DNA of 26,454 bases from RECO01 sp050485385 (GTDB taxonomy: Bacteria > Pseudomonadota > Alphaproteobacteria > Geminicoccales > Geminicoccaceae). The translations under genes were made by a program, and so were the position numbers. The stretch covers positions 1 to 26,454 of the forward strand of contig JBJHBG010000071.1 of assembly GCA_050485385.1 (NCBI GenBank), given 5' to 3'. Positions 15,058-23,209 of the stretch are shown here, piece after piece; the first letter of the stretch is position 1; every line of letters starts with the position of its first letter. The notes beneath the pieces were generated by a model that had not been told where the DNA came from, searched no databases, and saw only the letters and a list, made by a program, of their open reading frames with translations.

Positions 15058-15966
15058 TCACGGGGCCACCCGGCCGAGGAGCAGCGCCAGAAACACGACG
15101 AGGCCCACGTCGCGGTTCATGCGGAAGCGCTTCAGGCAGTCGGCCGCATCGTCGAGCTGCCAGCCGCGCAGTTGCCAGACGAAGGCGAGGGCCACGGCGA
15201 CGAGGCCGAGATAGCCGAGCGATCCGGCCTCCGCCGTCCAGAGCGCCGCCGCGAGCAGGACGACCGTCAGGGCATAGAACCCCGCCACCCATGGGCGCGA
15301 GCGGTCGCCGAGCAGGCGCGCCGTCGAGCGGATGCCGATCAGGGCGTCGTCCTCCTTGTCCTGGTGGGCGTAGATCGTGTCGTAGCCGAGGGTCCAGGCG
15401 ATGCCGGCGGCGTAGAGCACGAGTGCCGGGAGGTGCAGCTCGCCCGTGGCCGCGGTCCAGCCGACCAGCGCGCCCCAGTTGAAGGTGATGCCGAGAAAGG
15501 CCTGCGGCCACCACGTCACCCGCTTCATGAAGGGGTAGATGACGATCAGCGGCACCGACAAAAGGGCCACGAGCTGCGCCTTGGGTGGCAGGAAAACCAG
15601 GACGAACAGGCCGACGAGGCACTGGGCGGCGACGAAGCCGAGCGCCTGCACCACGGTCACGCGGCCGGAGGGCAGCGGGCGGGTGGCGGTGCGCGCGACG
15701 TGGCCGTCGAGCCTGCGGTCGACGAGGTCGTTGACGGTGCAGCCGGCGCCGCGCATGGCGAACGCGCCGAGCAGGAAGAGCGGGACGAGCCACCAGGCGA
15801 GTGCGCCCGGAGCGAGCGCCACGCCCCAGGCGCAGGGCCAAAACAGGAGCCAGGCGCCGATCGGCCGGTCCCAGCGGGCGAGTTCGCCGAAGGCACGGCG
15901 CTTCGCCGGCCAGCCGTGCAGGCGTTCGTGCTCGCGGTCGCGAATGAGGCTCTCGACTTCCGACAT
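15058..15966 (-). CDS. ubiA: 4-hydroxybenzoate polyprenyltransferase UbiA
   Basis: UbiA (302 residues) attaches the polyprenyl tail to 4-hydroxybenzoate in ubiquinone biosynthesis. Both Asp-rich motifs that bind Mg-diphosphate are present: NDLVDRRLD (79-87) and DTIYAHQDKEDD (196-207). Multiple hydrophobic helices lie between and after them. The segment RTATRPLPSGRV is strongly family-specific and separates UbiA from the heme O synthase CtaB found elsewhere in the window. The ATG at 15966 has no Shine-Dalgarno-like sequence. It is the first gene of an operon with ycjX and ycjF and is divergent from rsmE across 42 bp. Confidence 0.96.
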   Translation of the reverse strand: MSEVESLIRDREHERLHGWPAKRRAFGELARWDRPIGAWLLFWPCAWGVALAPGALAWWLVPLFLLGAFAMRGAGCTVNDLVDRRLDGHVARTATRPLPSGRVTVVQALGFVAAQCLVGLFVLVFLPPKAQLVALLSVPLIVIYPFMKRVTWWPQAFLGITFNWGALVGWTAATGELHLPALVLYAAGIAWTLGYDTIYAHQDKEDDALIGIRSTARLLGDRSRPWVAGFYALTVVLLAAALWTAEAGSLGYLGLVAVALAFVWQLRGWQLDDAADCLKRFRMNRDVGLVVFLALLLGRVAP

Positions 15967-15972
15967 GGCGGC

Positions 15973-16000
15973 TTCATAGCACGGTGCCTTGCAGCGTAAA
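15973..16000 (-). promoter_or_regulatory. Candidate promoter for ubiA, possibly leaderless transcript
   Basis: Read on the - strand, TTTACG (16000-15995) and TATGAA (15978-15973) are separated by 16 nt, each matching the housekeeping consensus at four of six bases. The -10-like box ends only 6 nt before the ubiA ATG, so transcription would start at or beside the start codon. The absence of any purine-rich ribosome site before ubiA agrees with this. The call rests on weak matches. Confidence 0.3.
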
Positions 16001-16008
16001 CCGAACCC

Positions 16009-16734
16009 ATGATCGAACGCGCCATCCGCCTTTACGTCGAGCCGCCCCTCGAGACCGGGGCCGACCGCGTCCTGGCACCGGCCCAGGCGCACTATCTGGC
16101 CCGCGTGATGCGCTGCCGGACCGGGGATCGCATCCGCGTCTTCGACGGCGTCTCGGGCGAGTGGACGGCCGCCTTGGCCGTCGGCAGGCGGGACGTGACG
16201 CTCACCGTCGAGGCCCTCGGGCGCCCGCAGGTGGTCGCATCGGGGCCGGTCCTGGCGCTGCCGCCGATCCGGCGGCAACGGCTCGAATGGGCGGTGGAGA
16301 AGGCGTGCGAGCTGGGCGTCGCCGCGATACGGCTGGTGCTGACCGAACGCACGGGCGAGGAGCGGGTGAAGCTGGAGCGGCTGCGGGCGATCGCGATCGA
16401 GGCGGCGGAGCAGAGCGAGCGGCTGACGGTGCCCGACGTGGACCCGCCCGTGCCGCTCGGCGACTGGCTGGCGGCGCGGGAGCCGGGGCGCGTGCTCTAC
16501 CAGGCCCTGGAGCGGAGCGACGCCCTGCCGCTGACCGAGGCCGTCGCCCGCCACGGTTCGGGCGACCTCGTGGTCGGCCCCGAGGGCGGCTTCGCTCCGG
16601 CCGACCGCACGCTGCTCGAGGCGACGCCATCGGGGGTGGCCGTCGGCCTCGGCCCGACTATTCTCCGGGTAGAGACGGCGGCGCTCGCCGGCCTTGCGGT
16701 GCTCGCCCTAGCCGCACCTCACCGGGCGTCCTGA
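16009..16734 (+). CDS. rsmE: 16S rRNA (uracil(1498)-N3)-methyltransferase RsmE
   Basis: The 241-residue SPOUT-class methyltransferase would modify U1498 of 16S rRNA. The N-terminal PUA-like domain reads RLYVEPPL...HYLARVMRCRTGDRIRVFDG. The knotted SAM site includes KACELGVAAIRLVLTERT, VGPEGGFAPAD (the diagnostic VGPEGG) and LGPTILRVETAAL. In most RsmE the last motif is LGPRILRTETA; here Thr and Val replace Arg and Thr. The ATG at 16009 has no clear ribosome site and lies 42 bp from the divergent ubiA. The DUF3422 gene follows after 4 nt and is probably co-transcribed. Confidence 0.94.
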   Translation: MIERAIRLYVEPPLETGADRVLAPAQAHYLARVMRCRTGDRIRVFDGVSGEWTAALAVGRRDVTLTVEALGRPQVVASGPVLALPPIRRQRLEWAVEKACELGVAAIRLVLTERTGEERVKLERLRAIAIEAAEQSERLTVPDVDPPVPLGDWLAAREPGRVLYQALERSDALPLTEAVARHGSGDLVVGPEGGFAPADRTLLEATPSGVAVGLGPTILRVETAALAGLAVLALAAPHRAS

Positions 16735-16738
16735 GGTC

Positions 16739-18049
16739 GTGGAGATCCCGTTGGACGAGAAGCGCCCGACTTCGGCACCGTTGCAGCCGCACGCCGACCG
16801 CGCCGCCATCGTCGCGGAGATGCACACCCGTCCGGCGCCGCGCCTCCAGGCGCCGGCGCGCATCAGCCACTTGGCGATGCTCAGCGGCCGGACCGGTGCC
16901 GCGCGGGAGCGCCACGCCATCGGCGAGCTCTGCGCCGCCTACGGCGCGCTGCCGCCGGGCGTCGGGGCGCTGCACCACGTCGCACGGCTGGGCGAGTTGG
17001 AGCTGCGCTGGGAGCGGCACACGGAGTTCTCGACCCTGATGCTGGTGCGCGGCGGGCCGTTCCGCGAGCCCTTCGCCGCGCCGCCGATGACCCTGTTGCC
17101 CGCGCACTGGCTGGCCAGCCTGCCCGGCGAACTCGTCGAGGCGAGCCACGTTGCCGTGCTCGCGGCGGCAGCCGCCGCGCCGGATCGCAACGCCTTGGCC
17201 CAGGCGTTCGAGGGTCACCATCTCATGGGTGGGCGCATGGCCGGCGAGGAGGTCCGCATCTGGACCGGCCTGCGGCTGCATGGCGACGGCTTCGGCCGCA
17301 TCCTGATCCAGGACGGCGGCTTCGATCCGACCCGACTGGGCCGGCTGGTGCAGCGGGTGCTGGAGTTGGAGACCTACCGGTTGATGGCGCTGCTCGGCCT
17401 GGTCGCGGCGCGGCGGCTGATGCCGGTCCTCGACGAGATGGAGGCCCGCCTCGTCGACCTCACGGTGCATACCGCCAGCACGCGGGCGGAGGCGGAGGAG
17501 CGCGACCTGTTGGAGCGGTTGACCTCGCTCGCCGCCGAGCACGCGCGGCACAGCTCCGACGTCGCCTACCGGTTCGGCGCGACGCGCGCCTATGCCGAGT
17601 TGGTCCACGAGCGCCTGCACCGCCTCCGGCTCGAGCGGGAGGGCGGGCTCGAGCCCTTGGGCGACTTCCTCGGCCGCCGCTTCGAGCCGGCCATGCGCAC
17701 CTGTCGGTCGGTCGAGGGCCGGATGGAGAGCCTGGGCCAGCGCATCGGCCGCGCCGCAGACCTCCTGCGCACGCGGGTCGACTTGGCACTCCAGGCGCAG
17801 AACCAGTCGCTGTTGACCTCGATGGACAACCGTGCGCGCCTGCAACTCCGTCTGCAACAGACGGTGGAGGGGCTGTCGGTCGCCGCGGTGAGCTACTACC
17901 TTCTCGGTCTTTTGTCGTACGTGCTGAAGGGATCGGCCTTCGCCGTCGCGCCCGGCACGGCCGACGTCGTCCTCGCGATCGCCGTTCCGGTAGTGATTTT
18001 GGCGGTTTGGGCGGTCGTCCGGCGCATCCGCGCCAAGCTCGGCCACTAG
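16739..18049 (+). CDS. DUF3422 family membrane-anchored protein
   Basis: The 436-residue product matches DUF3422 proteins by its start (HADRAAIVAEMHTRPAPRLQAPARISHLAML), the WERHTEFSTLMLVR motif near 100 and a soluble alpha-rich middle with long heptad-like helices (about 220-370). Two C-terminal membrane segments follow (VAAVSYYLLGLLSYVL and DVVLAIAVPVVILAVWAVV). The function of the family is not known. The GTG start at 16739 is the most upstream; a TTG at 16751 preceded by GGAG is also possible. It is 4 nt after rsmE and upstream of the cox cluster with a 135-nt gap. Confidence 0.87.
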   Translation: MEIPLDEKRPTSAPLQPHADRAAIVAEMHTRPAPRLQAPARISHLAMLSGRTGAARERHAIGELCAAYGALPPGVGALHHVARLGELELRWERHTEFSTLMLVRGGPFREPFAAPPMTLLPAHWLASLPGELVEASHVAVLAAAAAAPDRNALAQAFEGHHLMGGRMAGEEVRIWTGLRLHGDGFGRILIQDGGFDPTRLGRLVQRVLELETYRLMALLGLVAARRLMPVLDEMEARLVDLTVHTASTRAEAEERDLLERLTSLAAEHARHSSDVAYRFGATRAYAELVHERLHRLRLEREGGLEPLGDFLGRRFEPAMRTCRSVEGRMESLGQRIGRAADLLRTRVDLALQAQNQSLLTSMDNRARLQLRLQQTVEGLSVAAVSYYLLGLLSYVLKGSAFAVAPGTADVVLAIAVPVVILAVWAVVRRIRAKLGH

Positions 18050-18054
18050 ACCGG

Positions 18055-18074
18055 CTGCGGTGCAGCCACCGCAG
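18055..18074 (+). terminator. Hairpin after DUF3422 gene, possible terminator
   Basis: A perfect inverted repeat CTGCGGT (18055-18061), loop GCAGCC, ACCGCAG (18068-18074) begins 5 nt after the DUF3422 stop. No T-run follows, so it is not a classical intrinsic terminator. It may instead protect the 3' end or help separate rsmE-DUF3422 from the cox cluster. Confidence 0.35.
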
Positions 18075-18105
18075 TGACGTATGCGCCCGATGCCGGGTGA
18101 TGAGG

Positions 18106-18135
18106 TTGTCTGCCGCGCGATCACGGTGCTAAACG
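18106..18135 (+). promoter_or_regulatory. Candidate promoter upstream of coxB
   Basis: TTGTCT (18106-18111) and TAAACG (18130-18135) are spaced by 18 nt, matching the housekeeping consensus at four and three of six positions. Transcription would start near 18142, leaving a leader of about 43 nt before the coxB ATG at 18185. The -10 match is weak. Confidence 0.25.
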
Positions 18136-18184
18136 CAGCGCCATGCCGCAGGAACCGCGCGTTGTCGTCGAAGGGGAAAGACGC

Positions 18185-19006
18185 ATGAAGAGTTGGCCGT
18201 ACGTTGCTGGCGGGCTCGGCCTTTCGGCGCTGTTCGGCGCCGCCCCCGGCCATGCCGCCGAGCCCACGCCGTGGCAGTTCGGGTTCCAGGCCGCAGCGGC
18301 GCCGATCAAGGAGCAGGTCATCGCGTTCCACGACCTGATGCTCGTGATCATCACGGTCATCTGCGTGATCGTCCTGGCGCTCCTGCTCTACGTCGCCGTC
18401 CGCTTCCGCGCGTCGGTCAATCCCACGCCGTCGCGCGTCACCCACAACACCGTTCTGGAGGTGGCTTGGACGGCGGTGCCGGTCTTGATCCTGGTCGTGA
18501 TCGCCGTGCCCTCGTTCAAGCTGCTCTACTACGAGGACACGATCCCCGAGGCCGATCTGACGATCAAGGCGATCGGCAAGCAGTGGTATTGGACCTACGA
18601 GTATCCGGACAACGGCGGCTTCACCTTCGACGCCTTCATGCTCAGCCGCGAGGAGGCGGAAGCGCAGGGCAAGCCGGCGCTGCTCGCCACCGACGAGGAC
18701 GTGGTGGTTCCGGCGGGCGCCACCGTGCGCGTGCTCATTACCGCGACCGACGTGCTGCACGCCTGGGCGGTCCCCAGCTTCGGCGTGAAGCGCGACGCCA
18801 TCCCCGGGCGGCTCAACGAGACCTGGTTCCGCGCCGACGAGCCGGGCATGTACTACGGACAGTGCTCGGAGCTGTGCGGTGTCGGTCACGGCTTCATGCC
18901 GATCGCCATCCGCGTCGTGCCGGAGGAGGAGTTCGCCGCCTGGGTCGAGCAGGCGCAGACCATGTATGCCCGCGTTGGCGGTGACCTGAGCGTCGCCGAG
19001 CGCTGA
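18185..19006 (+). CDS. coxB: Cytochrome c oxidase subunit II
   Basis: This subunit accepts electrons from cytochrome c at the CuA centre. The 273-residue product begins with a signal peptide (MKSWPYVAGGLGLSALFGAAPGHAAEP, cleavage probably after AHA-like GHA). Two membrane helices follow (LMLVIITVICVIVLALLLY and VPVLILVVIAVPSFKLL) and then a cupredoxin domain with QWYWTYEYP. The CuA ligands are His192 (DVLHAW), Cys227, Glu229, Cys231, His235 and Met238 (CSELCGVGHGFM). No C-terminal heme c domain is present. An in-frame ATG at 18143 would add 14 residues, but the ATG at 18185 fits the signal peptide and has AAGGGG upstream. First gene of the cox cluster; coxA follows after 25 nt. Confidence 0.96.
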   Translation: MKSWPYVAGGLGLSALFGAAPGHAAEPTPWQFGFQAAAAPIKEQVIAFHDLMLVIITVICVIVLALLLYVAVRFRASVNPTPSRVTHNTVLEVAWTAVPVLILVVIAVPSFKLLYYEDTIPEADLTIKAIGKQWYWTYEYPDNGGFTFDAFMLSREEAEAQGKPALLATDEDVVVPAGATVRVLITATDVLHAWAVPSFGVKRDAIPGRLNETWFRADEPGMYYGQCSELCGVGHGFMPIAIRVVPEEEFAAWVEQAQTMYARVGGDLSVAER

Positions 19007-19031
19007 CGGCTTTTCGAGGAGGACGAGGTTC

Positions 19032-20618
19032 ATGGCGTACGCCGCCGCGGGTCATCACGACGAGCACATGCCGACCGGTTGGAAGCGCTGGCTCTATTCC
19101 ACCAACCACAAGGACATCGGCACGCTCTACCTGTGGTTCGCCGGCGCCATGGGTATCGTCGGCATGCTCATGTCGATCGTCATGCGCATGGAGTTGATGA
19201 CGCCCGGCGACAACGTGCTCGGCGGTGACTACCACCTCTACAACATGCTGATCAGCGCGCACGGCCTGATCATGATCTTCTTCTTCGTCATGCCGGCGCT
19301 GATCGGCGGCTTCGGCAACTGGATGGTGCCGTTGATGATCGGCGCGCCGGACATGGCGTTCCCGCGCATGAACAACATCAGCTTCTGGTTGCTGCCGCCG
19401 TCCGCGGCGCTGTTGGTGATGTCGATGTTCGTCGGCGGCTTCGGCGGCGGCTGGACGCTCTATCCGCCGCTGTCGGCGATGATCGGCCATCCGAGCATGG
19501 CCGCCGACTTCCTCATCTTCTCGCTGCACCTCGCCGGCATCTCGTCGCTGCTCGGTGCCATCAACTTCATCACCACGATCTTCAACATGCGCGCGCCGGG
19601 CATGACGCTGCACAAGATGCCGCTCTTCGCCTGGGCGATGCTGGTGACGGCGTTCTTGCTGCTGCTCGCCGTGCCGGTGCTGGCGGGCGCCATCACCATG
19701 CTGCTGACCGACCGCAACTTCGGCACCAGCTTCTTCGATCCGGCAGGCGGCGGCGATCCGGTCCTGTTCCAGCACCTGTTCTGGTTCTTCGGGCACCCCG
19801 AGGTCTACATCATGATCCTGCCGGCGTTCGGGATCATCAGCCATGTGGTGGCGACCTTCTCGAAGAAGCCGGTCTTCGGCTATCTCGGCATGGCCTACGC
19901 GATGGTCGCGATCGGCGTGATCGGCTTCATCGTTTGGGCGCACCACATGTATACCGTCGGCATGAGCCCCGACGTCCGCGCCTATTTCATGGCGGCTACG
20001 CTGATCATCGCGGTGCCGACCGGCATCAAGATCTTCAGTTGGATCGCCACCATGTGGGGCGGCTCCATCGAGTTCAAGACGCCGATGCTGTGGGCGATCG
20101 GCTTCATCTTCCTCTTCACCGTCGGTGGCGTGACCGGCGTGGTGCTGGCCAATGCCGGCATCGACACGGTGCTGCACGACACCTACTACGTGGTTGCCCA
20201 CTTCCACTACGTGCTGTCGCTCGGCGCCGTCTTCGCCATCTTCTGCGGCTTCTACTACTGGGTGGGCAAGATGACCGGGCATCAGTACCCGGAGCAGATG
20301 GGTAAAATCCACTTCTGGCTGACCTTCGTCGGCGTCAATCTCGCCTTCTTTCCGCAGCACTTCCTGGGCTTGGCCGGCATGCCGCGCCGCATCCCCGACT
20401 ATCCGGACGCGTATGCCGGCTGGAACATGGTCAGCTCCATCGGCGCCTACATCGCCGCCATCAGCGCGCTGTACTTCTGCTACGTGCTCTACAAGACGTT
20501 CGCGAGCACGGAGAAGGTCGCCGACAACCAGTGGGGCGAGGGTGCGGACACGCTGGAGTGGACCGTCTCGTCGCCGCCGCCGTTCCACACCTTCAACGAG
20601 TTGCCCGAGGTGAAATGA
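19032..20618 (+). CDS. coxA: Cytochrome c oxidase subunit I (aa3 type)
   Basis: This 528-residue catalytic subunit has 12 hydrophobic helices. The low-spin heme ligands are His77 (SAHGLIMIFF) and His392, the heme a3 ligand is His390 (VVAHFHYVLS), and the CuB ligands are His255 (GHPEVY), His304 and His305 (AHHMYT). Tyr259 is in place to cross-link with His255. The D-channel Asp (GAPDMAFPRMNN), the gating Glu257 and the K-channel Lys (EFKTPML) are all present, so this is a canonical proton-pumping A-type oxidase. The ATG at 19032 follows a strong GAGGAGGACGAGG sequence. Its stop overlaps ctaB as ATGA. Confidence 0.98.
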   Translation: MAYAAAGHHDEHMPTGWKRWLYSTNHKDIGTLYLWFAGAMGIVGMLMSIVMRMELMTPGDNVLGGDYHLYNMLISAHGLIMIFFFVMPALIGGFGNWMVPLMIGAPDMAFPRMNNISFWLLPPSAALLVMSMFVGGFGGGWTLYPPLSAMIGHPSMAADFLIFSLHLAGISSLLGAINFITTIFNMRAPGMTLHKMPLFAWAMLVTAFLLLLAVPVLAGAITMLLTDRNFGTSFFDPAGGGDPVLFQHLFWFFGHPEVYIMILPAFGIISHVVATFSKKPVFGYLGMAYAMVAIGVIGFIVWAHHMYTVGMSPDVRAYFMAATLIIAVPTGIKIFSWIATMWGGSIEFKTPMLWAIGFIFLFTVGGVTGVVLANAGIDTVLHDTYYVVAHFHYVLSLGAVFAIFCGFYYWVGKMTGHQYPEQMGKIHFWLTFVGVNLAFFPQHFLGLAGMPRRIPDYPDAYAGWNMVSSIGAYIAAISALYFCYVLYKTFASTEKVADNQWGEGADTLEWTVSSPPPFHTFNELPEVK

Positions 20619-21538
20619 GCGAGGCCTTCGCCGCCCCCGAGCGGGCCACCGCCGCCGCACTGCCGGATTCGCAGGTCCGCGACTACTGGGTGCTGACCAA
20701 GCCCAAGGTCATGCGGCTGGTGGTGTTCTCGGGCTTCGCCGGTCTGGTGCTGGCGCCTGGCGGGCTGCACCCGTTCCTGGCGCTGGTGGCCATGCTCTGC
20801 ATCGCCACGGGGGCGGCCGCCTCGGCGGCGATCAACAACGCCTACGATATCGACATCGACCAGCGCATGGGCCGCACCCGGTTGCGGCCGACCGCGGCCG
20901 GCCGCATCGCGGCGGACGAAGCCAACGCCTTCGGTGTGACGCTCGCCATCATTGCGGTGATGGTCATGGGCCTCGCCCTGAACTGGACTGCGGCCGCACT
21001 GCTGGCGGGGACCATCCTGTTCTACTGCGTCGTCTACACCCGCTGGCTGAAGCGCTCGACGCCGCACAACATCGTCATCGGCGGTGCTGCCGGTGCCTTG
21101 CCGCCGGTGGTCGGCTGGGCGGCGGTCACGGCTGACGTCGGCCTGCTGCCGGTGTTGATGTTCCTGATCATCTTCATGTGGACGCCGCCGCACTTCTGGT
21201 CGCTGGCGCTCTACCGCTCGGGCGACTACGGCCGCGTCGGCGTGCCGATGCTGCCGGTGGTGGCGGGCGACGCCGTGACCCGCCGTCACATCGTTGCCTA
21301 CACGGCCGTGCTGGTGCCGCTGACGCTCCTGCCCTTCGCCCTCGGCCTGACGGGTCCGCTCTACGGTGCGGCGGCCCTCGGCCTCGGCCTCTGGTACGGC
21401 TGGCACGTGCTGCGGCTTTGGCGCGACCGCAGGGAGATGGTGGCGATCCGCGCCTTCAAGGTGTCGATCGCGTATCTGTTCCTCCTGCTCGGCGCGATGA
21501 TGGTCGACGGTGCGATCTTCGGAGCCGTCGCATGGTGA
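20615..21538 (+). CDS. ctaB: Protoheme IX farnesyltransferase (heme O synthase) CtaB
   Basis: This UbiA-superfamily membrane enzyme (307 residues) adds farnesyl to heme B to give heme O, the precursor of heme A for the oxidase encoded around it. NNAYDIDIDQRMGRTRLRP is the first Asp-rich motif and heme O synthase signature. YTRWLKRSTPHNIVIGGAAGALPPVVGWAAV and the second motif region WTPPHFWSLALYRSGDYGRVGVPMLPVV are diagnostic. About nine hydrophobic helices are visible. The ATG at 20615 overlaps the coxA stop as ATGA. The next small gene overlaps its end by 7 nt. Confidence 0.97.
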   Translation: MSEAFAAPERATAAALPDSQVRDYWVLTKPKVMRLVVFSGFAGLVLAPGGLHPFLALVAMLCIATGAAASAAINNAYDIDIDQRMGRTRLRPTAAGRIAADEANAFGVTLAIIAVMVMGLALNWTAAALLAGTILFYCVVYTRWLKRSTPHNIVIGGAAGALPPVVGWAAVTADVGLLPVLMFLIIFMWTPPHFWSLALYRSGDYGRVGVPMLPVVAGDAVTRRHIVAYTAVLVPLTLLPFALGLTGPLYGAAALGLGLWYGWHVLRLWRDRREMVAIRAFKVSIAYLFLLLGAMMVDGAIFGAVAW

Positions 21539-21663
21539 GGAGCGACGATCCGGACCATCGGCGGCGGCTGCGGCGCAAGAACCTGGCGCTGGCGGCGCTG
21601 CTCTTGGGCCTCGTCGGCCTCTTCTATCTGATCACCCTGGTGCGGATGGGAGCCCCTGCATGA
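21532..21663 (+). CDS. Small cox-cluster membrane protein (CoxF-like)
   Basis: This 43-residue protein has a basic N-terminus (DDPDHRRRLRRKN), one membrane helix (LALAALLLGLVGLFYLITLV) and the tail RMGAPA. Small proteins of this design sit between ctaB and ctaG in many alphaproteobacterial cox clusters and are often annotated CoxF or as oxidase assembly proteins. It overlaps ctaB by 7 nt at the 5' end, and its stop overlaps ctaG as ATGA, which strongly supports its being translated. It is easily missed because of its size. Function is not established by sequence. Confidence 0.8.
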   Translation: MVRSDDPDHRRRLRRKNLALAALLLGLVGLFYLITLVRMGAPA

Positions 21664-22241
21664 GTCTCGACCGCAACACCAAGACGGCGCTGTTCGGGGT
21701 CGGCATCATCGTCGCCATGGTCGGCCTGACCGCTGCGTCGGTGCCGCTCTACGATCTCTTCTGCCGCGTCACCGGCTATGGCGGCACCACCCAGATGGCC
21801 GAGCGAGCCCCCGATCAGGTGAGCGATCACGCGATCCAGGTCCGCTTCAACGCCGATGTCGACGGCCGCCTCCCCTGGTCCTTCCAGCCGCTGGAGCGCC
21901 GAATCGACGTGCAGGTCGGCGCCAACGAACTCGCCTTCTACCGTGCCGAGAACAGGGGCGACGTCCCGGTGGTCGGTACCGCCGTCTACAACGTGACGCC
22001 GTTCGAGGCGGGGCGCTACTTCGCCAAGATCGCCTGCTTCTGCTTCGAGGAACAAGTGCTGGCACCGGGCGAAAGCATCGAGATGCCGGTGTCTTTCTTC
22101 GTCGACCCGGCGATCCTCGACGATCCGGCCTTGGCGAACCTGTCCACCATCACCCTGTCCTACACCTTCTTCAAGGCGGAGGCCGCGACCCGCGAGCTGG
22201 CCGCCACGCCCATCCCCACCGACGCGGGCAGCGACGGCTGA
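21660..22241 (+). CDS. ctaG: Cytochrome c oxidase assembly protein CtaG (Cox11)
   Basis: CtaG/Cox11 (193 residues) delivers copper to the CuB site of subunit I. It has a single N-terminal membrane anchor (TALFGVGIIVAMVGLTAASVPLY) followed by DLFCRVTGYGGTTQ and a periplasmic immunoglobulin-like domain. The copper ligands C126-F-C128 lie in KIACFCFEEQ, and VPVVGTAVYNVTPFEAGRYF and LSYTFFKA are family hallmarks. The ATG at 21660 overlaps the stop of the preceding small gene (ATGA). A 36-nt gap with a GAGGAA ribosome site separates it from ctaE. Confidence 0.97.
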   Translation: MSLDRNTKTALFGVGIIVAMVGLTAASVPLYDLFCRVTGYGGTTQMAERAPDQVSDHAIQVRFNADVDGRLPWSFQPLERRIDVQVGANELAFYRAENRGDVPVVGTAVYNVTPFEAGRYFAKIACFCFEEQVLAPGESIEMPVSFFVDPAILDDPALANLSTITLSYTFFKAEAATRELAATPIPTDAGSDG

Positions 22242-22277
22242 CCCCTCCGGTAACGATCGAACGCGAGGAACCTACCC

Positions 22278-23135
22278 ATGGCGACGCACGCCGACGGCCA
22301 CCACGACGAGGTGAAGCACGACTACCACCTCGTGGACCCGAGCCCCTGGCCCTTCGTCGGCTCGATGGCAGCCTTCGTCCTGACCGTCGGCGCCGTGATG
22401 TGGATGCACGGGGCCGGCGGCGGTGCCGTCGTCTTCTTCGCAGGTCTCGCCGGTGTGCTGGTGACCATGGTCGGCTGGTGGCGCGAGGTGCTGCGGGAGA
22501 GCTATGCCGGCCAGCACAAGCCGGTGGTGAACAACGGCCTGCGGCTGGGCATGGCGCTGTTCATCACCTCGGAGGTGTTCTTCTTCTTCGCCTTCTTCTG
22601 GGCGTATTTCTGGGGTGCGCTGGTGCAGCCGGATACGGTGGCGACCGCGTGGCCGCCGTTGGACGTCGAGACCATCCCGCCCTTCGGCGTGCCGCTCTTG
22701 AACACGTTGATCCTGCTCGCCTCGGGCTGCTCCTTGACCTGGGCGCACCACGCCGTCCGCGAGGGCGACCAGGAGAACGGCTTCAAGGCACTCTTGCTGA
22801 CCGTGGCGCTCGGCGCCGTGTTCATGGGCTTTCAGGTCTACGAGTACATCCACGCCTACGATTTGGGCCTCACGTTGCAGAGTGGCATCTTCGGCTCGAC
22901 CTTCTTCATGGCGACCGGTTTCCACGGCTTCCACGTGCTGGTCGGTGCCATCTTCCTGTTGGTCTGCACCATCCGAGCGGCGCAACTCACCTTGAAGCCG
23001 GAAAAGCACGTCGGCTTCGAGGCGGCCGCTTGGTACTGGCACTTCGTCGACGTCGTCTGGCTGTTCCTGTTCGTCACGGTCTACCTCTGGGGCTCCCTTC
23101 ACAGTGTCGTGAGCGAGCCGGCGATCACCTTCTAG
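22278..23135 (+). CDS. ctaE: Cytochrome c oxidase subunit III
   Basis: The 285-residue subunit has seven membrane helices and stabilises the proton-pumping activity of subunit I. The start MATHADGHHDEVKHDYHLVD leads into PSPWPFVGSMAAF. Conserved features include WWREVLRES, LRLGMALFITSEVFFFFAFFW with its buried Glu, FMGFQVYEYIHA, FMATGFHGFHVLVGAIFL and AAWYWHFVDVVWLFLF, all typical of subunit III. The ATG at 22278 follows GAGGAA with 7-nt spacing. In many alphaproteobacteria a DUF983 gene comes next; here 74 nt without that gene lead straight to surf1. Confidence 0.97.
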   Translation: MATHADGHHDEVKHDYHLVDPSPWPFVGSMAAFVLTVGAVMWMHGAGGGAVVFFAGLAGVLVTMVGWWREVLRESYAGQHKPVVNNGLRLGMALFITSEVFFFFAFFWAYFWGALVQPDTVATAWPPLDVETIPPFGVPLLNTLILLASGCSLTWAHHAVREGDQENGFKALLLTVALGAVFMGFQVYEYIHAYDLGLTLQSGIFGSTFFMATGFHGFHVLVGAIFLLVCTIRAAQLTLKPEKHVGFEAAAWYWHFVDVVWLFLFVTVYLWGSLHSVVSEPAITF

Positions 23136-23209
23136 GGTCCCAGCGCGCCGTTGCCCCCGTCTTGGGCGCAGCCCTTGCGGGCCTCTTCGCTGCGAGTTCG
23201 AGTAGCCCG

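Noticed and set aside
15058..15966. Second heme O synthase instead of UbiA
   Set aside because: NDLVDRRLD and YAHQDKEDD are UbiA-type motifs; the heme O synthase signature is found only in the gene at 20615.
15058..16554. Extended N-terminus for UbiA reaching into the rsmE region
   Set aside because: The extra residues are His/Arg/Asp-rich and antisense to rsmE. The family N-terminus fits the ATG at 15966.
18894..20660. Long His/Asp/Arg-rich - strand frame opposite coxA
   Set aside because: It is a shadow of coxA codon usage, with low-complexity composition and no domain.
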